Assembly: GCA_026210745.1 (NCBI GenBank)
Contig: CP110631.1
Span: 3,410,001 to 3,474,000, forward strand
Source: Exobasidium rhododendri
Lineage: Eukaryota > Basidiomycota > Exobasidiomycetes > Exobasidiales > Exobasidiaceae
Direction of reading: 5' to 3'
Length of the DNA: 64,000 nucleotides
Part shown: positions 10,874 to 24,600 of the stretch, in pieces
Position numbering within the stretch: position 1 is the stretch's first letter
Layout of the letters: every line of letters begins with the position of its first letter
The notes under the pieces: generated by a model
What the model saw: the letters and a program-made list of their open reading frames with translations, nothing else
What the model was told of the DNA's origin: nothing
Database searches by the model: none
Translations under genes and position numbers: made by a program

Positions 10874-11089
10874 ATTTGCCCGTCACCCTCTCTTCACACT
10901 GTACGATGCACTGCCTCCCTCCTTTCCCTTCACTTCGATCCTTCCTTTTTTCAATGATATATTTACTAAAGCACCTGCTCCGTATTACATAACCTTCTGC
11001 TGCAACTGCGACAAACGAGATCAGAGCTTGATGCCGGCCAGTTCATCGTAGCCAAGAGATATGTTCAGATTCTGGAAAGAAGGAAGGGA

Positions 11090-11101
11090 AGGGGGGGGGG
11101 G
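11090..11101. repeat. Poly-G run
   Basis: A run of about eleven G bases in the 274-base convergent gap between SPE2 (stop 10873) and ARG5,6 (stop 11148). It may mark 3' untranslated sequence; nothing else is seen in the gap. Confidence 0.8.
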
Positions 11102-11147
11102 TAAACGTTTATTTTTTACGCTGCTACACAATTGGTCTGGCCACTTG

Positions 11148-14491
<3,344 letters not shown>

Positions 14492-15052
14492 GCTGGTAGG
14501 AGAGTATGTTGAAGTGCGTCGATGGAAGTGAGAGTTTGGAGCAGAAGGAAAGAGAAGTGAAGGCAAGGCCGAGCTCAGGTTGTGAAGTCGAGGAGCCTCT
14601 TTGAGAAGATAGACGGAGCGCCTTATCTCAACTCTTAATCTCGTACGCCAAAAGTAATAGCATAATCTCCAATGACTCCAGGTCTTCATAAATTTCTAGT
14701 GCAAGCTAAGATTTGTATCTGTATCTACCTGCCAAAACACGTGGATAAAAGGGGGGCGTCGATTCTAGGACGCCCGCTTTTGCCTGATCTTTCGTCCGCT
14801 CAAGCCATGTTCAGTAGGCCCGGCCACGCGATATACGTGGGTGACATTCTCAAGCCGCAGCTCCCTAATAAGCGCGTCGTTGACCAAAGTCATGCATCAA
14901 AGCCAAAGGTCTAGTGGGAAGTAATCGAGCGGGCAAGCCAGGCAGGCAGGTCAAGTAGATCAAGGCATCACTTTTTTTTGTAAAGATCTTCTGCTTTCTG
15001 TCTTTATCGATATCACCTATCTCAACATCAGCATCATTGTCAATTCCTGATC
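14492..15052. other. Divergent promoter region ARG5,6 / RACK1
   Basis: 561 bases with no ORF I can support. It has a T8 run near 14970 and a pyrimidine-rich leader before the RACK1 ATG. A TGACTCC (14672-14678) resembles the Gcn4 core TGACTCA but has one mismatch, so I do not call it a site. Confidence 0.4.
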
Positions 15053-16366
15053 ATGGCTGACACACTTCGATTCGTCGGCGAGCTTGCAGGACACGGTGGC
15101 TGGGTCACGGCCATTGCTACTTCCAGCGAAAACCCCGACATGCTCTTGACTGCTTCCAGAGACAAGAAGATCATTGTCTGGCAATTGTCTCGCGATGATA
15201 CAAACTACGGATACCCAAAGAGAATCCTACATGGACACAATCACTTTGTTTCCGACATTGTTATTTCAAGCGATGGTCAATTCGCCCTTTCGGCTTCGTG
15301 GGACAAGACTCTTCGGTTGTGGGACTTGAATACGGGTACAACTGCCAGGAGATTTGTTGGTCACACTAGTGATGTGCTTTCAGTGTCCTTTTCGGCTGAC
15401 AATCGTCAAATCGTCAGTGGAAGTCGAGATCGAACGATCAAGCTGTGGAATACCTTGGGAGAGTGCAAGTTCAACATTCAGGAAGACGGTCACACAGAAT
15501 GGGTCAGCTGTGTCCGATTCAGCCCCAACCCAAGTAACCCTGTCATTGTCTCTGCAGGATGGGACAAGGTCGTCAAGGTGAGTAGTGACGCAGAGCTTCT
15601 GGTGTGGTATGGTAGAAAGGGAGAAATAGAGGGAGTGGGGAGGAGTGAGGAAACAATGCCAGCTGGTGCCTTGATGAATGATATAATATTTGCTACTACG
15701 GAGAGCTTTTGGCTCGGTGAGAATAATTTATCCACCAAGATCGCTGAGCACCAGTATGAAGTAGTGGAGAAGGCACGGGAGAAAATCTGCCACCAACGCT
15801 TAGCAGGACCAATTTGCTGATCTCTGCACCGTGCTTCCCTTCCGATTCACTTCAGGTCTGGGAATTGTCAAAGTGCAAGCTGAAGACCAACCACTACGGT
15901 CACACTGGATACATCAACACCGTCACTGTTTCGCCCGATGGATCTCTCTGCGCTTCCGGTGGTAAAGACGGAATCACAATGTTGTGGGAATTGTCAGACG
16001 GAAAGCACCTCTACTCTCTCGAAGCAGGCGACGTTGTCAATGCTCTCGTCTTCAGCCCTAACCGTTACTGGCTTTGTGCTGCTACTGCCAGCTGCATCAA
16101 GAGTGAGTTTATCTACGATGTGGCTTACTGTCTTTGAATATGAGAATGTAGACTGACGCCCTTTCTTTCATCCCGTTTTCTCCTTGAACTGTGCAGTCTT
16201 TGACTTGGAGAGCAAGTCGATTGTTGATGAGCTCAAGCCGGAGTTCGTTGGAGTGGGCAAGAACTCTGCTGACCCCGAGTGCCTCTCTTTGGCTTGGTCT
16301 GCTGATGGAAGCACCTTGTTTGCTGGATACAGTGACAACAAGGTCCGAATCTTCACTGTCGGTTAA
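15053..16366 (+). CDS. ASC1: RACK1/Asc1 (Cpc2) ribosome-associated WD40 protein, 313 aa
   Basis: RACK1 sits on the 40S head near the mRNA exit and links kinase signalling to translation. Exons are 15053-15577, 15856-16102 and 16197-16366; these join to 942 bases, giving 313 aa, the normal size for the family. The start [19 protein letters not shown] is the typical first blade, followed by repeated WD/WQ and GH motifs such as [26 protein letters not shown] and [12 protein letters not shown]. Intron 1 is long (278 nt) compared with others here and contains a U24 C/D-box snoRNA, the same host/guest pair as ASC1/snR24 in Saccharomyces cerevisiae. High expression fits a snoRNA host. Identity is very secure. 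Confidence 0.97.
15663..15754 (+). ncRNA. snR24: C/D-box snoRNA U24 (snR24 / SNORD24) in RACK1 intron 1
   Basis: Flanking 7-base arms CTGGTGC (15663-15669) and GCACCAG (15748-15754) are perfectly complementary and form the terminal stem. The C box is TTGATGA (15671-15677); an alternative ATGATAT lies just after it. The D box is CTGA (15744-15747). The first guide ATTTGCTACT (15688-15697) and the second CACCAAGATCG (15733-15743) match the conserved U24 antisense elements against 25S/28S rRNA as I remember them from yeast and human U24. The D' box is degenerate (CGGA, near 15699-15702) and the C' box is GGTGAGA-like (near 15716-15722). It would be released from the spliced intron and guide two 2'-O-methylations. 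Guides, boxes, stem and host gene all agree, so confidence is high without a covariance search. Confidence 0.93.
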
Positions 16367-16675
16367 GACGAAAGACGTCAATCTTATAAGATTCACATAC
16401 ATGTAGAAAATTTCATCAGGCATCTACGATGCAGCTTTTTGCAGAGAAGAAAGTACATTTGTTTTCTGATGTTACATTGACTGTGCGAAGGAGACGTTTT
16501 GATCTTATTCTTTCTCTGCCTCCTCCCTTTCGAGGGCCACTTCAATGGTCTCCAGTTCAGATTGCGCTCGTGCGAGGGCAGATTGTAGAATGCGAGACTG
16601 GCCTGATGCGAATGGAAGAGGAAATGGTGTCAGCCCATCTCCTAAAGCTCACAGATAGCTTTTTGGCATGTGAAC
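16367..16675. other. Convergent 3' region RACK1 / SET gene
   Basis: 309 bases between two stop codons; no feature beyond presumed 3' untranslated regions. Confidence 0.4.
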
Positions 16676-18272
16676 TCAACTATTCCTGTAGACGTTGACG
16701 TTCCTTCGCACACTTTCTCGGAATGCCTCTGTTTCACCTGTTCTCGACGCAGTCTCAATTTCGACCTGAGCAGCTTTAAAGGCAGCGCACTTCTGCTCGA
16801 GGAGGTCAACGATGACGCACAGTGCTTCTCCTTCTTGTTCTAGTCTGTCGACTCGAGTCTCGACGACTCTGCTATTTGCGTCTGGCGCGAGAAGCAGTAT
16901 GGAGCGAACCTCTTCCAGTAAAGCAGGCGGACATGGTTCTTCATAACGCCAGTAGTGTTGTTGGTGGGTCTGGCCATGTTCAGTGCCGCCTAGTTTCAAA
17001 GTTATGGTATCGTCTTCAAGTCCTTCATTGACAAAGCCGTAAGAAGCTAAAAGGTCTTCATTTGATTTGGGACCGTACGAGTTGAAGACTTGGTCCCCTT
17101 TGCAAACAGATCGATGTAGCGTCAGAGTGATGTGCTGCTGAGGGAGGGCATTGAAGGTCCAAGTGACCTTTGCTTGCCTTGAGTGGTTGAAGGCGTCAAG
17201 ACCAGGGATCAAGATGGGGGCAACGATTCTTGCATTCGCTGCATTGTCTTCTCCCAACAAACGAGGTGGGAATGCTCGACTGTCAGATTGATCGCAGTTC
17301 ACAGTGGTGAGCTTCCAGTACGTCATGGTCGCAGGCTACTTTCTCACCTCCCGTAAGCAGTCTCTGCCCATCGCCAATCCTTCAGGACTTCCCAACTCTG
17401 CTCGTCGTGACCCCAGCGCTCTACTTCTCCATTCAAGTCGAACGTTTCGTCCTTGTTGATTTCTTCCAGGTCACCACTTGGATGTTGCAGGATAGTGGTA
17501 AGAAAACTCTTCCATGTAGCGTCAGATTGCATCTCTTTGATACTTGCCAGCATCCAAGAGACAGCTTTGATGCAACTTCTTCTGCTCTTATGCCTCCTCT
17601 CTACAGCATGGCCGAAAAGAGGTGTTGACTTCAGCGAGTAAATCTCCTCTACGGTGTAGTGAAGTGGAGTGAGCGTCTCTCCAGGAAGTAGAGAAACATA
17701 TGGCGAGTGCAACAAGCACGCTTCCAAGGACGAATCCTCTAGCCTACAGATGCAATGCGAGTAAGGAAGTAAAAAGAATCAGCAGATCACCCAGTCAAGA
17801 GCTCTTCCAGGCCTACCAACCTTGGACGTTTGCTTGGCTGTTCATCATCTCTTTTGACCAACGGAAACCCTCTATTTACGACTCGATGAAGCATCAAATA
17901 CAAGATGATCCACTCTTCGCCTGTCAGGACGCTTACTTCCGACTCTTTATCTCGCTCAAAGAGGTTCAAGATGCGACGAGATGCATGGTCTGCGGTGATG
18001 CAGCATGCGCTCGGTACTGCAATCGCCTGAATGTCGGGAGTCATATCAGCACAAGCAAAGACAGACAGACCCATAACATCGTCTGATCATTGGGTTAAGC
18101 TTCAATAAGACCATTTCTACTCCTCCTTCCCTTCCCCGGACTTCTCTGTACCCAACGAACCTTGTGCAAATTCAAAAGATGGACAAATCGAGCCACCAAG
18201 TCGCTCGAACCAAGTCAGAAAAGATGCAACTTTCACATTGTCGACATGTTGAAGTTCTTCCTCCACCCTCAT
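16676..18272 (-). CDS. SET-domain lysine methyltransferase with split SET and Rubisco-LSMT-type substrate-binding tail
   Basis: Class VII-type SET proteins (Rkm, Efm1, SETD3/SETD6 relatives) methylate non-histone targets such as ribosomal proteins or elongation factors. Four exons: about 18272-18161, 18082 to about 17810, about 17735 to 17350 and about 17290-16676. The start ATG 18272 (MRVEEEL) is followed by FLTWFERLGG, the usual N-terminal helix. The next exon reads DDVMGLSVFACADMTPD, the first SET strands, followed by a long inserted SET-I region. A SRAFPPRLL junction across the third intron, then DAFNHS and VFNSYGPKSNEDLLASYGF, give the AdoMet-binding Asn-His and the catalytic Tyr motif. 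The rest is the helical substrate-binding domain. The exact Rkm/Efm subclass cannot be assigned by eye. It is divergent from SEY1. Confidence 0.8.
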
Positions 18273-18581
18273 TGCCTGCTCTACATACAAACGGATAAGC
18301 AGCTCTTCAGTTAGTGGGGATGGTGCCGGATAGTCTACGATCACGACGCTTGTTACACTGTAAGCAGCCTCGAAGAAATGATCTTTTTCTCTTTCACAGG
18401 CATTCACGCCACGTGGATGACTGAATGAATGAGTGAGTAGGTGAGTGCGCGAGTGTTGGTGTCATGTTCACTGATCAGCAAAGGCGCGGGAAACATGTTT
18501 GGTGGACAGAGACGTTCGCACTTCACACCACAAAACCTCTCATTTGTACAAGGGACAAGACACACATAAAGTTCGTGCGTC
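18273..18581. other. Divergent promoter SET gene / SEY1
   Basis: 309 bases, with a TGAATGAATGAGTGAGTAGG-like simple stretch near 18421-18445 and nothing coding. Confidence 0.4.
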
Positions 18582-21339
18582 ATGGAGATGAATATTGCTG
18601 CAGCGCAGCAGGCTATTAGAGGAATCGAGAGCTCTCAATCGATCGATTTAAATAGCCTACCCCCGCAACAGGCAGCCGCACTCTTAGAAGCCAAAGCGAA
18701 CATCGAGCGAGGAGCTAGCTCTCTGCTGTCGACGACGACGACCACCACCACCACCAACACCAACGGCACTCCCAATGGGAGCACTAGCATACACGATGAT
18801 CTCATCGGGACTCAAGCAGAGAGATTGCAGCTCATTGATGAAAATCAGAAATTCAACTCAGAGATGGCAGGCTATTTGAAGAAATGGAAGTTGGAGGAAG
18901 CTGGGTTCAATTACAACCTGTGTGCTGTTGTGGGAAGTCAATCGACCGGAAAGTCGACCTTACTAAACAAGCTTTTTGGGACGACCTTTGATGTCATGAA
19001 GGAGAATGAACGACGTCAGACTACCAGAGGTGAGTATTCGATGAAGAGGAGAAGGTCTCGTTGGAGAAAATTTTATATTTACTCCGAGTCTTCTTCCATG
19101 ACTGCACAGGGATTTGGATGTCTCGTGCTCAAGGAATGCCTCTGTTAGTGTTGGATGTCGAAGGGTCGGACGGAAGAGAGCGAGGCGAAGATCAAGATTT
19201 CGAGAGAAAGTCGGCTCTATTCAGTATGGCCTCTGCAGAAGTATTGATGGTAAACATGTGGGAGCACCAAGTCGGCTTGTACCAAGGTGCCAACATGGGT
19301 ATGCTAAAGACAGTCTTTGAAGTAAACTTGGGCCTTTTCCAAGCAGCGAAGAGCAAAGGAGCCTCCACTGGAAAAGACAAGACACTGATACTCTTCGTCA
19401 TACGAGATCATATTGCAGTGACACCGATGGCAAATTTGTCAAATACTCTCACAGCAGACTTGCATCGAATCTGGGATTCACTCTCCAAGCCAGAAGGTCT
19501 AGAGTCTGTCCAGATCTCCGACTTTTTTGACTTCGCCTTCACCAGCCTGCCACACAAACTTCTGCAACCGGAAGAATTTGATCGACAAGTTATCCAACTA
19601 AGGAGCAGATTCGCATCTCGAGATTCGTCTTCCTTTCTCTTTCAGCCACAGTATCATAAGCGCATCCCCGCCGATGGCCTTCCTCGCTACCTAGACACTA
19701 TATGGGAGCAAGTCATGACCAACAAAGATTTGGATCTGCCCACGCAACAAGAACTGTTGGCTCAATTCCGGTGTGATGAGATCGCCAATGTAGCTTTTGC
19801 CGTCTTTGTAGGCGAGATCAAGCCTTTGAGGAAGCCAGTGGAAGGAGGTACAATCATCGAAAGTCTGGGTACGGACATGGATCGAATGCGAACTACAGCG
19901 TTGTCCAAGTTCGACAAGGAAGCTTCCCGCTATCACGCAGAAGTCTACAAACGAAAGAGGGTAGAACTACTTGAAAAATTAAACAGTGCGCTTTCCCCAA
20001 TCTTCTTGGGTCAGCTCAAGAATTTGCACAAGACTATTCTGGCGAACTTCAAGCTTTCCATCCTTGACAAGCTGCGAGGTGACAATCATGACTTTGGTCA
20101 AGTCGTATCTGCTGAGCGCGAAAGAGCGGAAGAATCGTTTACCGGAGCGTGCCTACTCATCTGCCTGAAAGACACCGATTGGACAGTGACGGAAGAAGTG
20201 TCGCAATTCAAGGAGAGTATTGATCAGATTGCAAATCAATGTCGTATAGAAGAAACAAAGAAGATGGTCATCGTGATTGAGAGGAACTTCAAGAAGGAGA
20301 TTGCTGAACCAACAGAACTGGCATTGGCTAGACCAAATCCGGAAATGTGGGACTCGATACTAGAATCGTTCAGAGAAGCGCTGCAAAAAGCAGAGCTGAC
20401 TTATGCAAAGAAAGCGAAAAGTGAATGTGTTTCAGGATGAAAGATGTAGCTCGGTCGTGATGCTGACACTCGCTCACACTCTTCTTCTCTTTCCGTCTCC
20501 ATGCAGGCTTCAATTGCACCGAAGAAGAGAATGCTGCTGCCTTAAGCCTTTTGAAAAGAAAAGCCTGGCTTGCACTAAGAGCTAAGATTGATGAACAGAC
20601 TGCTGACACCGTGCTCATGTCTAGGTTGCGGAGTGTCTTTGAAGATCGATTCCGATACGACGAGGAAGGAGTGCCAAGAGTGTGGAAACCGGATGATGAC
20701 ATTGATGGCTTGTTCAGAGTCGCTAGAGATGAGACGTTAAACCTCATACCTCTCTATGCAAGAATAGAACCATCGGATCCAAGCAAGGCAATCGTACTTC
20801 CCTCTACAGCTCAAGACCCTCATCAAGCTGCTCTGGTAGAAAGAGGAGAAGAGGAAGAGTTTGATTTTGCATCTACTCTGCTACTCTTTAGTGAAATTAG
20901 AAAGGGAGAAATCATCACAAGGTTCCGTAGGGAAGCCGATGCTTACTACGTAGAGGCAAAGAGAAGTACAGTCTCGTCCATCGCTCAAGTGCCGCTCTGG
21001 ATGTACGGAGTCATGATCGCACTGGGATGGAATGAATTCCTTGCCGTTGTTCGATCACCCGTCTACTTTACCTTCCTGCTCCTTTGCATCGCTGGAGCGT
21101 ACGTCGTCTATCGATTGAACTTGGCCGGGCCATTGACGAGCGTCGGCAAGGCCGTAGGAAGAGAGATGCATCGAATTGCAGATGAACAGCTCCGACAACA
21201 CTTTTCTCAACCGTTGCCGCAACCAGCTATACTCGCAGAGCCAGTCTCATCATCATCAATTCGGTCGGAGAAGCCAGCATCGACAACCAGCCTATCCAAC
21301 GGCGAAATTTATGAGCTGCAAGAGAAAAAAGAAAATTAA
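18582..21339 (+). CDS. SEY1: Sey1/RHD3-family dynamin-like GTPase, 863 aa
   Basis: Drives homotypic fusion of endoplasmic reticulum tubules. Exons are 18582-19029, 19110-20420 and 20507-21339, joining to 864 codons. After an 80-residue disordered N-terminus with a Thr run come the P-loop [12 protein letters not shown], switch RQTTRGIWMS (split by intron 1), G3 block [13 protein letters not shown], and LFVIRDH as the RD-type base motif. The long middle domain is helical. Two closely spaced hydrophobic segments lie near residues 750-795 ([14 protein letters not shown] and [16 protein letters not shown]), forming the ER hairpin, and a cytosolic tail follows. Length matches fungal Sey1 (about 780-870 aa). 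Identity is very secure. Confidence 0.96.
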
Positions 21340-21616
21340 TTGGCACCAGTACAATTTCTATATATTGAATATCATTATCATCCCGAGCTTGTATTGTGTT
21401 ACTTTTGACTAGCGTGAACGCGAGACTGCACCCTTCTTGAGACATAGGTCCAGAAACAAAAACGCACATAGGGGGTAAACGTCAAGCGTACTTACTACTC
21501 TTACTTTTGAAATTTACGCACCCTAATTACGGGAAATAAAGTTTTCCTTGGCCTTTCAGCTTGCCGGTTCCTCTTCTTCCCCTTTGTGTGAGGTACCCCC
21601 TACCCTCGCCTCCTCT

Positions 21617-21622
21617 ATGTGA
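21617..21622 (+). promoter_or_regulatory. Minimal start-stop element (ATGTGA) before the ArfGAP start
   Basis: ATG immediately followed by TGA, one base before the main ATG at 21624. Start-stop uORFs of this kind are known to hold initiating ribosomes and repress downstream translation. Whether it lies in the mRNA is not known, but being directly upstream it is very likely to. Confidence 0.45.
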
Positions 21623-21623
21623 C

Positions 21624-24600
21624 ATGGCAGGCACGATGGCGGACCGGAGGAACAATAATGTTCTAGAGGCGCTCAGCACTCCCGCACATTGCCTGTATCT
21701 GGCTGATCCATCACGACTGTCCGTTCTCGACATCGAAATAATTGCCCAGGCAACTGTTCAAGAGGTGCCGCAACAGAGAGGTACGGTGTACCATGATCAA
21801 AGCAAGTCGATTTCAGCTAATGCTCCCAACACATCGAGTTTCCAGTACATGGCAGATAGCAAGGGTTTAACATCATCTTCATCGAATCATGCTCCACCTT
21901 CTTCTTACAAGAGCCCTCCAAATCTTCCCTCCCCATCGTCTACTTCAACGTCTCCTAAATTCCAACAGGCTCAAATTCGCAGTAGACCGCGGTCTCTGGA
22001 GCTTGGAGCTAGGGCGAAAGATGCAATCTTGGACATTGGACGAGGCTTCAGCTATGGCTTGCGGAATTCGAGCAAATCAGATCTAGTCGAATCCAGTGAA
22101 AGCCTGCTGCCCCCGGGGAAGACTACAGATGATCGACAGAGAAGAAGAGGGTCTCGGAGCAGCGCATCTTCCCAAGCAATTGCTTGGCCACTTCTGCATG
22201 ACACACGACTAAAAGCAGACACAAGAGAGAGGCATGCTCGTCAGATCTGTAGTGTACAACCCCAAAGCCTTCACTACGGACCGAGATCTTCAGCTCTATC
22301 AAATTCTACTTCTGTGACGCTTCGGCACAGCAGTGTACTGGAAATTTCTGCACAACGGCATGAATTTGGAACCGTAGAAACTCAGTGGGAGCATCTAGGT
22401 CGTACCGAGACAGAGTTCGCAAAAACCGCTGAGAGGCAAGTGCATGGCATATCAGGTGAGGCAAAGCGAGCTGGTATCTTTAGCGCGGTGCAGAAGGAGG
22501 ATTTGGGCTCTGAAGCCAGTGATGATGGTAGCGATGATGAGGGTGAGGAGGGACTAGTAGCCTATGATCCAGTAGAGAACGCCGCGCCGGACTTCAGTAC
22601 AGAGCAAATGCTTCTCAAGGTCACACCTCCCCTTCGCTTACTTCGACAACGAATAGGAGCGAGCTTGAGCACAAATACGAGTAGTGAGACGACACAGATA
22701 TTCGTCAAGGTGCGTCTTGAGGTACCTGCAACCGAAGAATCCCTACCCCTCGATACGAAATCGGCAGTATATTCTGGTGTGAGGTTCTTCAAAGCCCGCG
22801 GCAACGAAGGCAGATCACGAATTGTCTTTGTCTCTGCTTCCTCGTCGGGTAAACTCTTCGAAGCAGTGGGGAACAGCAAAATAAACAGTGATGGGAGTAT
22901 GTTTACAGGTCCCCTCTCCGGTCGAGATGCAGCCCGCTTGGAAGGCATTCACTGGGTAGTACTTGATGATGAGAGAATGAAGGCGAAGCCGGTCCAATTC
23001 GAATGGAAGTGGGAAGAACTGGCAAGAGGGAGCATCATGCAGGCAGACTTGCTAGGCGAAAGAACAGTCAAATGTGCCTGTGCTGTAAGTGAGGGAGAGG
23101 AGAGTCTCGATTGACAGGGTAGAGAGATACTCACACACCTCCGTCGATTGACAGTTCATCGAGCTCAACGAAGATCTGAAGCTAGTCCGCATACTGGCCT
23201 CCTTTGCCTTTCTGATAAGTACACCAACTTTGCGCAGTAAAGAGAGGCATACACCTGCCATCGTTGGTACTTCTACCGACTGCCATCCTTATGTGGAGTC
23301 GACGCAGAGCTACGAAGGTGGGCAACCTGTCTCTCGGCCCGAGTCATCTCACAAGATGCAAAAGTCCTCGAAGGGTCACCCAGAAGCGAGGGGTCTAGGA
23401 CTGGGCGGAATGAGTGACTTTGCTTCTAGTAGAAGCTTGATGGATTCGCCTAAGATAATGATGACCTCTCCACCTCCAAGGGCGAGGGAGGAATTTGCAG
23501 TCGATCATCATCCTTCGACCATGCAAGTCGATCATACGGAGATGCAGCTGAAAGACGTAGAAGAGGATGGACCTGTCATGCGAGCTGCGTTACAGAATCT
23601 AGACAAGAGAACTGCTAGTCTCAAGAGGGCAGCCAAGGCGATCCTGAAAGCAGCTGCAGATGTTCGAGACAGCTTGAAGCAATTGCAAGAGTCTGAAGCG
23701 CTACTAGACCAGAGTATGGAGAGTGCGTCCCTCTTGGCACCCTCTACGTGGGGATTTGTGACCTGCGAAGTACTCCAGACCGGTCGAAGGGAAATGCACA
23801 AATTCCGCCACGAAGAAGAAAGAATGCTCGAGCTTCATGTAGAAGCTCCACTCCGAGCGGTGCTGCAGATGTGTAGGGACGCACAGGATCAGAGCAAGCG
23901 ATTCGAGTCGGAGAGCAAATTATACTATGCTGCCACGCAGAAATGGCTGTCTGGTCGAATGCATACCCAGCAAAGTGGCAATGGTGCCTCTTCCTACCGG
24001 GACGAGGTCATGGAGTCTATCACAGTCGGCTTCGATAAGGCATCTCTGAAGCAAGAGAGAGTCGACGACAAGCAAAGATTGCGACAAGCCCGCTTTTATC
24101 TAGCTCGACTGGAGACGTTTCGAGCGGGTAACGAGGTTCAAGGCGGCGAAGCAGAGCTGCAGCTGGCTACGCATGCTCTCGCTCTGTATCGCTGGCACTG
24201 TGCAGGGGAGACAGGCAAGGACAGATGGACGCACTTTGAACAGAGCTTGCAAGAACAATTAATTCAATCCCAGCGTAGAAGCGAATCGATTCGCAGTAAG
24301 TGTGTAGAGGTGGAAGGCCACATGCGGGAGTTGACAGAAATGCTCGGGGTGAGTGGTGGGATGGAGGTGGAAGTGGAGGAGCCGTTAGACCAAGTGCCAA
24401 GTATGGCGGTGGAGAATACTTTTGGTGGAGCCACCCGACAGGCGGGCATGAAGATTAAGACGATCTTGTCCTCGATTGGAACGAACAAGCTGGTGCAGTC
24501 ACCTGCCACGTCATCCTCGCCAAATGTGGTTCTGGGAAGTGACGGTTTCCCGTTAAAGACAAGCTCGAACGTGGCAAACAAGATGAAGAGTAGATTTCAG

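Noticed and set aside
14672-14678. Gcn4-type site upstream of ARG5,6
   Set aside because: TGACTCC differs from the TGACTCA core, and a single degenerate match is expected by chance.
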